Position numbers and translations under genes: made by a program. This document shows, one piece after another, positions 9,334 through 20,686 of a stretch of 64,000 nt of DNA (the stretch's first letter is position 1; each line of letters begins with the position of its first letter). Source of the stretch: JAJCZZ01 sp964569085 (lineage in GTDB: Bacteria > Gemmatimonadota > Gemmatimonadetes > Longimicrobiales > Gaopeijiaceae); contig CAZMTA010000007.1 of NCBI GenBank assembly GCA_964569085.1, forward strand, positions 1 through 64,000, given 5' to 3'. The notes under the pieces were generated by a model. The model searched no databases. It worked only from the letters and a program-made list of their open reading frames with translations, and was not told where the DNA came from.

Positions 9334-10494
9334 TCACTTCAGGAGGATCTTGGCGATGGTCTGCTTCTGCATGTTCGACGTACCCTCGTAGATCGTGCCG
9401 ATCTTGGCGTCCCGGTACAGCTTCTCCACCGGGTACTCCCGGGTGAAGCCGTACCCGCCGAAGAGGTCGATGCAGCGGGACGAGACCCGCTGGGCGACCT
9501 CGGAAGACATGAGCTTGGCCATGGCCGCCTGGGTCAGGAAGGGCTGGCCGGCGTCCTTCAGGCGCGCGGCGTTGTAGACCAGGAGCCGGGCGGCCTCGAT
9601 CTCGGTGGCCATCTCGGCGAGCTGGAACTGCACGCCCTGGAAGGAGCCGATGGAGCGGCCGAACTGCTCCCGCTCCTGGACGTAGCGGACCGTGTGGTCC
9701 AGCGCGCCCTGGGCCAGCCCGATCATCTGGGCGCCGATCCCGATGCGGCCCTCGTTGAGCGTCTCGATGGCCACCTTGTACCCCTTGCCCACCTCGCCGA
9801 GGACGTTCTCCGCGGGGACGCGGACGTCCTCCAGGACCAGCTCGCAGGTGGAGGAGGCCCGGATGCCGAGCTTGTCCTCCTTCTTGCCGACGGTGAAGCC
9901 GTCGAAGTCCTTCTCCACCAGGAAGGCCGTGATGCCCTTGTACCCGGCGTCGGCGTCGACCGTGGCGAAGACGATGAAGAGGCCGGCCTCGTTCCCGTTG
10001 GTGATCCAGAGCTTCTGGCCGTTCAGGACCCAGTCGTCCCCGTCCTGGGTGGCGCGGCAGGAGAGGGCGAAGGCGTCCGAGCCGCTCCCGGCCTCGGAGA
10101 GGGCGTAGGCGCCGACGGTGTCGGAGGCCAGGCGCGGGAAGTAGCGCGCCTTCTGGTCGTCGTTCGCCCACCGGAGGACGGCGTTGATGACCAGGGTGTT
10201 CTGCACGTCCACGAGGACGCCCACGGACGGATCGACCTTGGAGAGCTCCTCCACCACCAGCACGGAGGTGAAGAAGTCCGCCCCGGTGCCGCCGTGCTCC
10301 TCGGGAATCTCGATGCCCATGAGGCCCAGCTCGAAGAGCTGCTCCACCAGGCCCTCGTCCATGCGTTGCGCCTCGTCCATCTCCGACACCTTGGGCGCGA
10401 TCTCGGAGGTCGCGAAGTCGCGGACGGCCTCCTGGAACATGAGCTCCTGCTCGGTGAGCGAGGTCAGGGCGGGACGGGCGTCGAGTACGGACAT
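9334..10494 (-). CDS. Acyl-CoA dehydrogenase (short-chain type)
   Basis: The 386-residue protein is a FAD-dependent acyl-CoA dehydrogenase. It shows the family signatures: GAYALSEAGSGSDAFAL (residues about 130-146), WITNGNEAGLFIVFATVD in the beta domain, and the C-terminal block LFGGYGFTREYPVEKLYRDAKIGTIYEGT. The catalytic base sits as the Glu of IYEGTSN near residue 371, as in butyryl- and medium-chain enzymes and unlike isovaleryl-CoA dehydrogenase. It would oxidise acyl-CoA to enoyl-CoA and pass electrons to ETF, in fatty-acid or amino-acid breakdown. Chain length cannot be fixed by eye. It ends 22 bases before tatA. Confidence 0.92.
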   Translation of the reverse strand: MSVLDARPALTSLTEQELMFQEAVRDFATSEIAPKVSEMDEAQRMDEGLVEQLFELGLMGIEIPEEHGGTGADFFTSVLVVEELSKVDPSVGVLVDVQNTLVINAVLRWANDDQKARYFPRLASDTVGAYALSEAGSGSDAFALSCRATQDGDDWVLNGQKLWITNGNEAGLFIVFATVDADAGYKGITAFLVEKDFDGFTVGKKEDKLGIRASSTCELVLEDVRVPAENVLGEVGKGYKVAIETLNEGRIGIGAQMIGLAQGALDHTVRYVQEREQFGRSIGSFQGVQFQLAEMATEIEAARLLVYNAARLKDAGQPFLTQAAMAKLMSSEVAQRVSSRCIDLFGGYGFTREYPVEKLYRDAKIGTIYEGTSNMQKQTIAKILLK

Positions 10495-10607
10495 GGTTTC
10501 CGGTGTCGCGGGTGATGGGCGCGCGGGCCGGGGATGCGGGCCGCGGCGAATCGAGCCCCCTAATGTACCACGCCCGCCCCTGTGCGGGAGGGTTCCGGAA
10601 CGCTCGT

Positions 10608-10627
10608 CCCGCCCCGACCGGGGCGGG
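10608..10627 (-). terminator. Hairpin after the eIF2B-like gene
   Basis: An 8-bp GC stem (CCCGCCCC pairing with GGGGCGGG, loop GACC) lies 15 bases beyond the stop of the minus-strand gene ending at 10642. There is no T-tract, so it is a terminator by position only. Confidence 0.45.
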
Positions 10628-10641
10628 GCGGGGGGCGCAGC

Positions 10642-11595
10642 TCAGCCGCCGGACGCGTCCTGGCCGGCCCCCCTCTCCTCCACCCACGCCGCCAGCTCCG
10701 GGGGGACCGAGAGCGCCCGTCTTCCGGCCTCCACCTCGGCCGGGCTCCGGGGCCCGGCGTCGGTGACCAGCTCCGTGACCTCGGCCAGGGGCACGCAGTC
10801 GAAGTACCGGTTCCAGACCCGGACGCCGGCGGGCGTCCGCGCCACCTCCTCCCCGGGGCGGTCGTCGTCCAGGGGCTGGGGGAAGCCCTCCGGGAGGATC
10901 TTGGTCTCGTCGGCCAGGACGTGGAGGGGGATCCCGGCGTGGCGGGCCGCGTCGGCCACGGCCAGCGAGCCGATCTTGTTCACGATGCCGGCGTCTCCCA
11001 CCGAGTCGGCCCCCAGGACCGCGGCGTCGCACAGCCCGGCCAGGGACGCCGCCGCGGCGTCCACCGCCACGACGGCCCGGAGGCCGCCCCTGGCCAGGCG
11101 CTCCGCCATCCGGATCCCCTCCTGCCCGGGCCGTCCCTCCAGGCACACCACCGTGAGGTCGCGGTCCCGCCCGGCCAGGAGGAGCGCCGAGCGGACGGTG
11201 GAGGAGGAGGAGAGGGTGAGGATCCGGTCGGCTCCGGCGAGCGCGGCGGCGGCGTGACGGGCCACCTCCCGGCTCCGCTCCTCCTGCTTCCGCGCGAACT
11301 CCTCGGCGGCGCGGGCCGCGGCGCGGCGGCCGTCCTCGACGTCGGAGGCCCGGCGGGCCGCCTCGAGGACGTCCCGGACGAGGTGCAGGAGGGGCGCCAT
11401 GGCCGGCTGGGCGTCGAGGATCGCCCGGCCCAGCTCGCCCAGCCCGGACTGGAGCTCTTCCGGGCTCTCGGCGGGCACGCGGCGGGTCGCGCGGCGCACC
11501 ACCTGGGCGGCCTTGCGGCCCACGACGGCGGCGCCGGAGACCACGTCGGCCCGGAGGGGTGCCACGAGGGCGTCTGGACGGTACGGAGCGTGCAT
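10642..11595 (-). CDS. eIF2B-alpha/ribose-1,5-bisphosphate-isomerase-like protein
   Basis: The 317-residue protein belongs to the IF-2B/MtnA/R15Pi superfamily. The diagnostic stretch is AAVLGADSVGDAGIVNKIGSLAVADAARHAGIPLHVLADETK (about residues 190-231), which holds the Asp and the NK[IT]G motif of sugar-phosphate isomerases. The N-terminal half is helical. Bacterial members are sugar-phosphate isomerases or of unknown role, and there is no eIF2B translation role in bacteria. MtnA (methylthioribose-1-phosphate isomerase) is a less good fit, because its GxNRIxAxGDxxNK pattern is not evident. It is divergent from gcvH across about 100 bases. The substrate is unknown. Confidence 0.75.
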   Translation of the reverse strand: MHAPYRPDALVAPLRADVVSGAAVVGRKAAQVVRRATRRVPAESPEELQSGLGELGRAILDAQPAMAPLLHLVRDVLEAARRASDVEDGRRAAARAAEEFARKQEERSREVARHAAAALAGADRILTLSSSSTVRSALLLAGRDRDLTVVCLEGRPGQEGIRMAERLARGGLRAVVAVDAAAASLAGLCDAAVLGADSVGDAGIVNKIGSLAVADAARHAGIPLHVLADETKILPEGFPQPLDDDRPGEEVARTPAGVRVWNRYFDCVPLAEVTELVTDAGPRSPAEVEAGRRALSVPPELAAWVEERGAGQDASGG

Positions 11596-11698
11596 GTCGG
11601 ATCCCGTTGCAAAGGGCCAAGGTACGAGGGTTGACCACCGCTCAAAACCCCGTCATCGTCGGGGGCGCGCAGCCATCCGAATCCAGGGAGAACCCATC

Positions 11699-12088
11699 AT
11701 GTCCGACTTCCCCGCCGACCTCCGCTACACCGAGGAGCACGAGTACCTCAAGGGCACCGACGAGGACGGGGTCTACCTGGTGGGGATCACCGACTACGCC
11801 CAGGGCGAGCTCGGCGACGTGGTGTTCGTCGAGCTCCCGGAGGCCGGCGCCTCCTTCGAGAAGATGGAGGTGTTCGGAACCATCGAGGCGGTGAAGGCCG
11901 TCAGCGACCTCTACTGCCCCGTGGAGGGCGAGATCGTGGGGGTCAACGAGGCGCTGGACGACGATCCCTCGCTGGTGAACTCGGACCCCTACGGCGAGGG
12001 CTGGATGGTGCGCCTCAAGGTCGCGGACCAGGCCGCCGTGGACGCCCTCCTGGACGCCGCCGCGTACAAGGATCACGTCGAGGGCTGA
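11699..12088 (+). CDS. gcvH: Glycine cleavage system H protein
   Basis: The 129-residue protein is the lipoyl carrier of the glycine cleavage system. It begins with the typical RYTEEHEYL segment and contains GITDYAQGELGDVVFVELPE. The lipoylation site FGTIEAVKAVSDL has its acceptor lysine at residue 66. The ATG at 11699 has an AGGGAG ribosome site about eight bases upstream; longer in-frame extensions lack family support. gcvP follows after 130 bases, and a lipoate ligase that could modify this protein is two genes further on. The aminomethyltransferase gcvT is not in the window. Confidence 0.96.
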   Translation: MSDFPADLRYTEEHEYLKGTDEDGVYLVGITDYAQGELGDVVFVELPEAGASFEKMEVFGTIEAVKAVSDLYCPVEGEIVGVNEALDDDPSLVNSDPYGEGWMVRLKVADQAAVDALLDAAAYKDHVEG

Positions 12089-12218
12089 TCCGACCCGGGG
12101 GCGGCGCTCCCCGTCCTCGCCGAACACGGGCCCGGAGCCCGGAACCACGCCCCCGGTGCGGGGTGCCCATACGCTCACGCGCCCCGACCCGGGGATTCCC
12201 TGGACGCCCCCTGACGCC

Positions 12219-15101
<2,883 letters not shown>

Positions 15102-15176
15102 GGACACGAGGACCGGAGCACCCGACTTGACGGAGAGATCGACCGCACGCAGCCCGACACCACAGAGGAGACACCC

Positions 15177-15875
15177 ATGGCGACGCTCACCTTCCACGGC
15201 CACGCGACCTGCTCCATCGAGCTCGAGGACGGCACCAGGCTGGTCATCGACCCCTTCTTCGAGGGGAACCCGTCGTGCGACATCGGACCCGACGACGTGG
15301 AGGCGGACTACATCCTGGTGAGCCACGCCCACGGCGACCACATCGGGGACCTCCTCCCCCTGGCGCGCCGCACCGGCGCCAAGGTGATCTCCAGCCACGA
15401 GCTGGTGGGCTGGCTCGCCACCCACGGGATCGAGAACACCCATGGGATGAGCATCGGCGGCGGCTTCCAGTTCCCCTTCGGCTACGTGAAGCTCACCCCG
15501 GCCCTCCACGGCACGAAGAACGAAGGCGAGGGCGGGGAGGCCTTCCCCACCATGCCCGCCGGGATCCTCATCGACCCCAACGCCGGGAAGCGGATCTACC
15601 ACGCCGGGGACACGGCGCTCATGAACGACTTCCAGCTCCTGCGGGGCCACGTGGACGTGGCGCTCCTCCCCATCGGGGACAACTACACCATGGGCCCCGC
15701 GGACGCGGTGCGGGCGGTGGGCTTCATCCAGCCCGAGATCGTGATCCCGATCCACTACGACACCTTCCCGCCCATCGAGCAGGACGCCGAGGCGTTCCGG
15801 ACCGCCGTCATCGAGCAGATCGACCACGACGCCGACGTGCGGATCATGGCGCCCGGCTCCAGCACGACCTTCTGA
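15177..15875 (+). CDS. UPF0173 metal-dependent hydrolase
   Basis: The 232-residue protein has the metallo-beta-lactamase fold. The metal-binding HAHGDHIGD motif is at about residues 51-59, with later His and Asp ligands in the ALHGTK and YHAGDTAL stretches. A further His lies in IPIHYDTFPPIEQD near the C-terminus. It begins with LTFHGHATC, typical of the UPF0173/YtkL-like group. The reaction and substrate are not known for this group. There is no signal peptide, so it is cytoplasmic. It starts 75 bases after gcvP with an upstream GAGGAGA ribosome site and is followed by a perfect hairpin. Confidence 0.9.
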   Translation: MATLTFHGHATCSIELEDGTRLVIDPFFEGNPSCDIGPDDVEADYILVSHAHGDHIGDLLPLARRTGAKVISSHELVGWLATHGIENTHGMSIGGGFQFPFGYVKLTPALHGTKNEGEGGEAFPTMPAGILIDPNAGKRIYHAGDTALMNDFQLLRGHVDVALLPIGDNYTMGPADAVRAVGFIQPEIVIPIHYDTFPPIEQDAEAFRTAVIEQIDHDADVRIMAPGSSTTF

Positions 15876-15878
15876 GGA

Positions 15879-15911
15879 GGAGGCGCCGGGACCCGAGGTC
15901 CCGGCGCCTCC
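15879..15911 (+). terminator. Perfect 15-bp hairpin after the UPF0173 gene
   Basis: GGAGGCGCCGGGACC, a CGA loop and its exact complement lie four bases after the stop at 15875. The T-tract is missing, as in many high-GC genomes. It would limit read-through into the lipoate ligase gene starting at 15934. Confidence 0.7.
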
Positions 15912-15933
15912 GGTCCCCCGCGCCGTCCCGCCC

Positions 15934-16710
15934 GTGAGCGAGCTGCGCTGGCGCCTCGTGCGCGACGGCCCCCTGGGCGGCGCGGAGAACATGGCCCGGG
16001 ACCACGCCCTGGCCCTCCGCCTCGAGCCCGGCGAGGCCGTCCTCCGTCTCTACCGCTGGGCCGGGCCCACCGTGTCCTTCGGCCGCAACGAGCCCGCCGC
16101 CGACCGCTACGACGCCGACGAGGGCGCCGGGCTGGGCCTGGGCTTCGTGCGTCGCCCCACCGGCGGTCGGGCGGTCCTGCACCACCAGGAGGTGACGTAC
16201 GCCGTGGTGGTGCCCGAGCGCGCCTTCGGCGGCCCCCGGGACGCCTACCGCGCGGTGAACCGCGGGCTGGTGGAAGGGCTCCGCGCCCTGGGCGCGGCGG
16301 CCGAGGTGGCCCGGGACGGCGAGGTGGCCGCGCCGGACCGCGGTCCGTGCTTCCGCCTGCCCGCCCCGGGGGAGGTGACCGCCGGGGGGCGGAAGCTGGT
16401 CGGGAGCGCCCAGGTCCGCCTGTCCGGGGTGCTCCTCCAGCACGGCTCCGTGATCCTGGACGGGGACCAGCGCCTCCTGGCGCGTCTGCGCGGCGAGGAC
16501 GCGGGAGACGTCGACGACCCGGCCACCGTGGCGGGTCTCCTGGGGCGCCGTCCGGAGCCCGACGAGGTGGCGGACGCGCTGGCGGAGGGGGCCCGCCTTG
16601 CGTGGGGAGGCCGGTGGGCGGAAGCTGAGTACCGGAGCCGGGAGGAGGAAGAGGCCCGACGCCTCGTCGCGGAGCGCTACGGGTCGCCGGACTGGACCTG
16701 GCGCCGATGA
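15934..16710 (+). CDS. Lipoate-protein ligase A family protein
   Basis: The 258-residue protein is in the BPL/LplA/LipB superfamily. Visible are the lipoyl-binding stretch FVRRPTGGRAVLHHQEVTYAVVVP (the RRxTGGxAV[LF]H motif, residues about 70-92) and GRKLVGSAQVR (about 151-161), which holds the conserved lysine. It could attach lipoate or octanoate to GcvH, whose gene is three positions upstream. It could also act as an octanoyl-transferase (LipM-like); these cannot be separated by eye. The start is a GTG at 15934 immediately after the hairpin. It lacks the C-terminal accessory domain of E. coli LplA. Confidence 0.85.
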   Translation: MSELRWRLVRDGPLGGAENMARDHALALRLEPGEAVLRLYRWAGPTVSFGRNEPAADRYDADEGAGLGLGFVRRPTGGRAVLHHQEVTYAVVVPERAFGGPRDAYRAVNRGLVEGLRALGAAAEVARDGEVAAPDRGPCFRLPAPGEVTAGGRKLVGSAQVRLSGVLLQHGSVILDGDQRLLARLRGEDAGDVDDPATVAGLLGRRPEPDEVADALAEGARLAWGGRWAEAEYRSREEEEARRLVAERYGSPDWTWRR

Positions 16711-16753
16711 CGCCGCCCACGCCCCACACCGAACCCCCCACGCAGGAGCGGAG

Positions 16754-18493
16754 ATGGCTGGAGTAGCACGCGCCGGAGCGATCCTCGTCCTGTTCGCCGG
16801 CCTCGCGGCCTGCGGAGACGGCGACCAGGGGACGGAGGCCGACGGCACCGCCGCGGCGGCCGACGCCTTCTGCGGGGAGGTCGGCCCCCGGGTGGACGCC
16901 TGGCTCGACTCGGTCCGCGCCGCCGCTCCGGCGCCTTCCGGGGAGCGCTACGGCGGGACGGTGACCGTGGGCGGCCTCGGCGAGCTGGCCAACGGCATCA
17001 ACGCCTTCAACGTGCGGGACTACTCCGCCCGCCAGCACCAGCAGCACGTCGTCCTCATGACGCTGGTCCGCTACGACGCGGACCTCGAGCCCCGGCCCTG
17101 GCTGGCCGAGTCGTGGGAGCTGAGCGAGGACGGCACGAGCCTGACGTTCCACCTCCGGGACGACGTGTTCTGGCACGACGGCGAGCCCACCGACGCCGAG
17201 GACGTGGCCTTCACCTTCCGCCGCCTCACCGATCCGGAGACGGCCTTCCCCAACGCGGCCTCGTGGGCTCCCTACACGGACCGCGAGGGGGGCGTGAGCG
17301 TCGAGGTCGTGGACGCCCACACCGTGCGCTTCGACATGGAGCGCCACTCCGAGTTCCTGGACGTCTGGACCACCACGGCCATCATGCCGGAGCACCTCCT
17401 GGCCGAGGTGCCCGCGGCCGAGCTGGGCCAGCACCCCTTCGGGACGCGCTGCCCGGTGGGCAACGGCCCCTTCGTCTTCGCGGAGCACCGCCCCCAGGAC
17501 CGGTGGGTCTTCCAGGCCAACCCCGCCTTCCCGGAGGAGCTGGGCGGACGGCCCTACGTGGACCGGTACGTCTTCCGGGTGATCCCGGAGCAGGCCACCC
17601 TCCTCACCGAGCTCCTCACGGGGGAGGTGGACGTGTACGTCTCGGTGCCGCCGGACCAGGCCCAGCGCATCGAGGAGGCCCCCGACGCCGAGCTCCTGTC
17701 CTTCGACTGGCCGGGCTTCGTCTTCGTGGCCTGGAACTCCCGCCGGCCCCAGCTCGCCGACCCCCGGGTCCGCCGCGCCCTCACCCTGGGCACGGACCGC
17801 CGCCAGATCGTGGACGGCGTCCTGCGGGGGTTCGCCACGGTGGCCAACAGCGGCGTCCCCCCCTTCCACTGGGCCCACGACGCCGACGGGCCTTCGCTGG
17901 AGCACGACCCGGAGCGGGCCCGGGCCCTCCTGGACGAGGCGGGATGGCGGGACGGCGACGGGGACGGCGTCCGGGAGAACGCCGACGGGGAGCGCCTCTC
18001 GGTCACGATCAAGTACCACCCCGGGTCGCAGCAGCGGCAGGCCATCGCCGAGGTCATGCAGAGCCAGCTCGCGGAGATCGGGGTGGAGGCCGAGCCCCGC
18101 GTGGTGGAGTACGCCACCCTCCTGGAGCAGATCATGACCCCCGGGCAGCGGGACTTCGACGGGGTGGTCATGTCCTTCGTCACCGAGGTGCGCCTGGACG
18201 AGACCGACCTCTTCCGCTCCGACCGGGCCGAGGGGCCCCTGGGGTGGTCGGGGATCCAGAGCCCCCGCCTGGACAGCCTCCTGGACCGCCTGGCCACCAC
18301 GGTGGACCGGGACGAGGCCCGGGGCGTCTGGAGCGAGTACCAGGCCGTCCTCACCGAGGAGCAGCCCTACACCTGGCTGTACCACCCGGTGCGCCTGGAC
18401 GGCGTCCGGAGCGCCATGGGCGGCGTCGTCATGGATCCCCGGGGGGAGTGGGCGAGCATCAAGGAGTGGTGGCTCGATCCGTCGGAGCGGTAG
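16754..18493 (+). CDS. Peptide/nickel-type ABC transporter substrate-binding lipoprotein
   Basis: The 579-residue protein is a family-5 extracellular solute-binding protein. A lipoprotein signal ends in LAAC (Cys20). The mature domain carries the SBP_bac_5 pattern: LVRYDADLEPRPWLAESWELSEDGTSLTFHLRDDVFWHDGEPTDAEDVAFTF (about residues 97-160). Further on are NGPFVF, PEQATLLTELLTGEVDV and RRALTLGTDRRQIVDGVLRG. It would capture oligopeptides or similar ligands and deliver them to the permeases encoded next. The ATG at 16754 follows a GGAGCGGAG ribosome site. A ~45-residue low-complexity and helical spacer separates the lipid anchor from the domain. Confidence 0.93.
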   Translation: MAGVARAGAILVLFAGLAACGDGDQGTEADGTAAAADAFCGEVGPRVDAWLDSVRAAAPAPSGERYGGTVTVGGLGELANGINAFNVRDYSARQHQQHVVLMTLVRYDADLEPRPWLAESWELSEDGTSLTFHLRDDVFWHDGEPTDAEDVAFTFRRLTDPETAFPNAASWAPYTDREGGVSVEVVDAHTVRFDMERHSEFLDVWTTTAIMPEHLLAEVPAAELGQHPFGTRCPVGNGPFVFAEHRPQDRWVFQANPAFPEELGGRPYVDRYVFRVIPEQATLLTELLTGEVDVYVSVPPDQAQRIEEAPDAELLSFDWPGFVFVAWNSRRPQLADPRVRRALTLGTDRRQIVDGVLRGFATVANSGVPPFHWAHDADGPSLEHDPERARALLDEAGWRDGDGDGVRENADGERLSVTIKYHPGSQQRQAIAEVMQSQLAEIGVEAEPRVVEYATLLEQIMTPGQRDFDGVVMSFVTEVRLDETDLFRSDRAEGPLGWSGIQSPRLDSLLDRLATTVDRDEARGVWSEYQAVLTEEQPYTWLYHPVRLDGVRSAMGGVVMDPRGEWASIKEWWLDPSER

Positions 18494-18528
18494 GCCGATG
18501 AGCCGGCCGGGCTCCTGAGGAGGGCGCC

Positions 18529-19518
18529 CTGACCCGCTACGTCCTGCGGCGCCTCCTGGGCGCCGTCCCCCTGGTCCTGGGCATCGCCACGCTGGTCTTC
18601 GTGGTGGTGAGCCTCGCCCCCGGCGATCCCGCGGCGTTCCTCCTGACGCCCGGGATGAGCCCCGACGTGGTGGCGCAGATGCGCGCCAACTTCGGTCTCG
18701 ACGACCCGCTGCCGGTGCGGTACCTGCGCTGGATCGGGGCGCTCCTCACCGGGGACTTCGGCTTCTCCTACACCCACGGGGCGCCGGTGGCCAGCGTGCT
18801 GGCCTCGGTCCTGCCCAACACCCTCCTCCTGGCCGCGTGCGCCCTGGGGGTCTCGTTCCTCCTGGGGATCGCCGCCGGCGTCGTCCAGGCGGTGCGGCGG
18901 GGGAACGGGGCGCTGGACCCGATCCTCAGCGTGATCCTCCTCTTCTTCTACTCCATGCCGTCCTTCTGGCTGGCGCTGATGCTGATCCTCGTGTTCAGCC
19001 TCATGGCCCGCACCGAGTGGGGGTGGGCGTTCTGGCTTCCGGCCTCGGGGATGCACTCCGTGGACTACGCCTTCCTCCCCTGGTGGGAGAAGCTCCTGGA
19101 GCGGGGCCGTTACCTGATCCTCCCCACGACCTCCCTGGTGCTGGTGCTGACCGCGGGGGTGGCCCGCTACACCCGGTCCGGGGTGCTGGAGGCGCTGCAC
19201 CAGGACTTCGTCCGGACCGCCCGGGCCAAGGGGCTGCCGGAGCGGACCGTCGTGGTCCGCCACGTCCTGCGGAACGCGCTCCTCCCCGTGGTGACGCTGG
19301 TGGGGCTGTACCTCCCCTTCCTCCTGAGCGGCGCGGTCTTCGTGGAGTACGTCTTCGCGTGGCCGGGGATGGGGAAGACGGTGGTGGATGCCGTCCTGGC
19401 CCGGGACTACCCGCTGGTGATGGCGGGCAGCTTCCTCTTCGCCACCATGGTGGTGCTGGGGAGCCTCGTGGCCGACGTCCTGTACGCCGTGGTCGACCCC
19501 CGCATCCGCCATGGCTGA
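18529..19518 (+). CDS. dppB: Peptide ABC transporter permease, DppB type
   Basis: The protein is a DppB/OppB-type permease with six membrane helices. The N-terminal consensus TRYVLRRLLGAVPLVLGIATLVF is encoded from a CTG at 18529, preceded by a strong TGAGGAGGG ribosome site. No ATG or GTG provides this first helix, so I take CTG as the start (329 residues); the first GTG (18601) would delete most of helix one. The EAA loop used to contact the ATPases is visible as HQDFVRTARAKGLPERTVVVRHVLRNALLPVV (about residues 222-253). It overlaps the next gene by eight bases. Confidence 0.9.
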   Translation: MTRYVLRRLLGAVPLVLGIATLVFVVVSLAPGDPAAFLLTPGMSPDVVAQMRANFGLDDPLPVRYLRWIGALLTGDFGFSYTHGAPVASVLASVLPNTLLLAACALGVSFLLGIAAGVVQAVRRGNGALDPILSVILLFFYSMPSFWLALMLILVFSLMARTEWGWAFWLPASGMHSVDYAFLPWWEKLLERGRYLILPTTSLVLVLTAGVARYTRSGVLEALHQDFVRTARAKGLPERTVVVRHVLRNALLPVVTLVGLYLPFLLSGAVFVEYVFAWPGMGKTVVDAVLARDYPLVMAGSFLFATMVVLGSLVADVLYAVVDPRIRHG

Positions 19519-20686
19519 GGGGCCGGCGGGGACGGGGGCGCGGCCCCGGGCGCGGCCTGCCGGCCCGGGCGGCCGCGTGCTCTCCCTGGTGGCTCCGGGG
19601 CTCCCCCAGCTCCTGGCCGGGCGGGCCGCCGTGGGGGCCCCGGTGCTGGCGGCGTGGGCGGGGCTGATCTGGCTGGCGGCGGCCCGCTGGGAGCGGGTGG
19701 CGGCGGCGCCCGGGGGCCCGTGGGACCACCGGCTGGCGCTGGCGGTCCTGGTGGCGGCCCTGGTGGGGTGCCCGGCCTGGTCGTGGTGGGAGCTGGGGCG
19801 TCCGGCCCGTCGGTCGGGTGGGGGGGAGGGTCCGTGGGCCCTCGTGCTTCGGGCCTTCCGGCGGGACGGGACGGCGGTGGCGGGGGCGTGGGTGGTGGCC
19901 GCGCTGGGGCTCGGGGTGCTCCTCGTGCCGTTCCTGGCTCCCTTCGACCCGGCCTTCCAGGGAGACCTGGTCCGCGAGCGCCTGCTGGCGCCCTCGGCGC
20001 TCCACCCCCTGGGCACCGATCAGCTCGCCCGGGACGTTCTGTCCCGGGTGCTCTACGGCGCCCGCATCTCCCTCCTCATCGGGGTGCTGGCCGTGGCCAT
20101 CGCGGTGGGCATCGGGACGCTGGTGGGGGCCGTGGCCGGGTACCTGGGCGGCCTCGCCGACGCCGTCCTCATGCGCGGCGTGGACATGGTCCTGGCCTTC
20201 CCGCGGATCGTCCTGCTCGTCAGCGTCGTGGCGCTCTTCGAGCCGGGCCTCGGGGTCATCGTGGCGGTCCTCGGGCTGACGCTCTGGCCGGGCACGGCGC
20301 GCCTGGTGCGAGGGGAGGTCCTGAGCCTCCGGGAGCGGGAGTTCGTGGAGGCCGCCCGGGCCCTGGGGTACTCCCGGCGCCGCATCGTCCTCCGCCACCT
20401 GATCCCCAACGCCCTGGGCCCCGTGGTGGTGGCCGCCACCCTGGGGATCGGGAACACCATCGTCCTGGAGGCGGGCCTCTCCTTCCTGGGCATCGGCGTG
20501 CAGCCCCCCACGCCGTCGTGGGGGACGATGGTGGCCGACGGCCGGGACTACCTCCTCCAGGCGTGGTGGCTCTCCACCTTCCCGGGCCTGGCCGTCGTGG
20601 CCACGGTGCTGGCCTTCAACCTGGTGGGGGACGGGCTCCGGGACGCGCTGGATCCCCGCGCCGGCGCCCGGCGGTGGCGGCCGTGA
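19511..20686 (+). CDS. dppC: Peptide ABC transporter permease, DppC type, with extra N-terminal membrane domain
   Basis: The 391-residue protein is the second permease. Residues about 110-385 are a standard DppC core, with HPLGTDQLARDVLSRVLYGARISLLIG, the EAA loop EFVEAARALGYSRRRIVLRHLIPNALGP, and GLSFLGIGVQPPTPSWGTM. The first ~100 residues are an addition not found in typical DppC (about 300 aa). It carries the phrase LVAPGLPQLLAGRAAVGAPV plus two further hydrophobic spans, resembling the small PGxGQ...GR membrane domain seen in unrelated bacterial membrane proteins. The ATG at 19511 lies inside the dppB 3' end, and the stop overlaps the next gene in GTGA. Confidence 0.9.
   Translation: MAEGPAGTGARPRARPAGPGGRVLSLVAPGLPQLLAGRAAVGAPVLAAWAGLIWLAAARWERVAAAPGGPWDHRLALAVLVAALVGCPAWSWWELGRPARRSGGGEGPWALVLRAFRRDGTAVAGAWVVAALGLGVLLVPFLAPFDPAFQGDLVRERLLAPSALHPLGTDQLARDVLSRVLYGARISLLIGVLAVAIAVGIGTLVGAVAGYLGGLADAVLMRGVDMVLAFPRIVLLVSVVALFEPGLGVIVAVLGLTLWPGTARLVRGEVLSLREREFVEAARALGYSRRRIVLRHLIPNALGPVVVAATLGIGNTIVLEAGLSFLGIGVQPPTPSWGTMVADGRDYLLQAWWLSTFPGLAVVATVLAFNLVGDGLRDALDPRAGARRWRP

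Noticed and set aside
11596..11698. Glycine riboswitch upstream of gcvH
   Set aside because: The ~100-base region is too short for a tandem glycine aptamer and no conserved aptamer core was seen.
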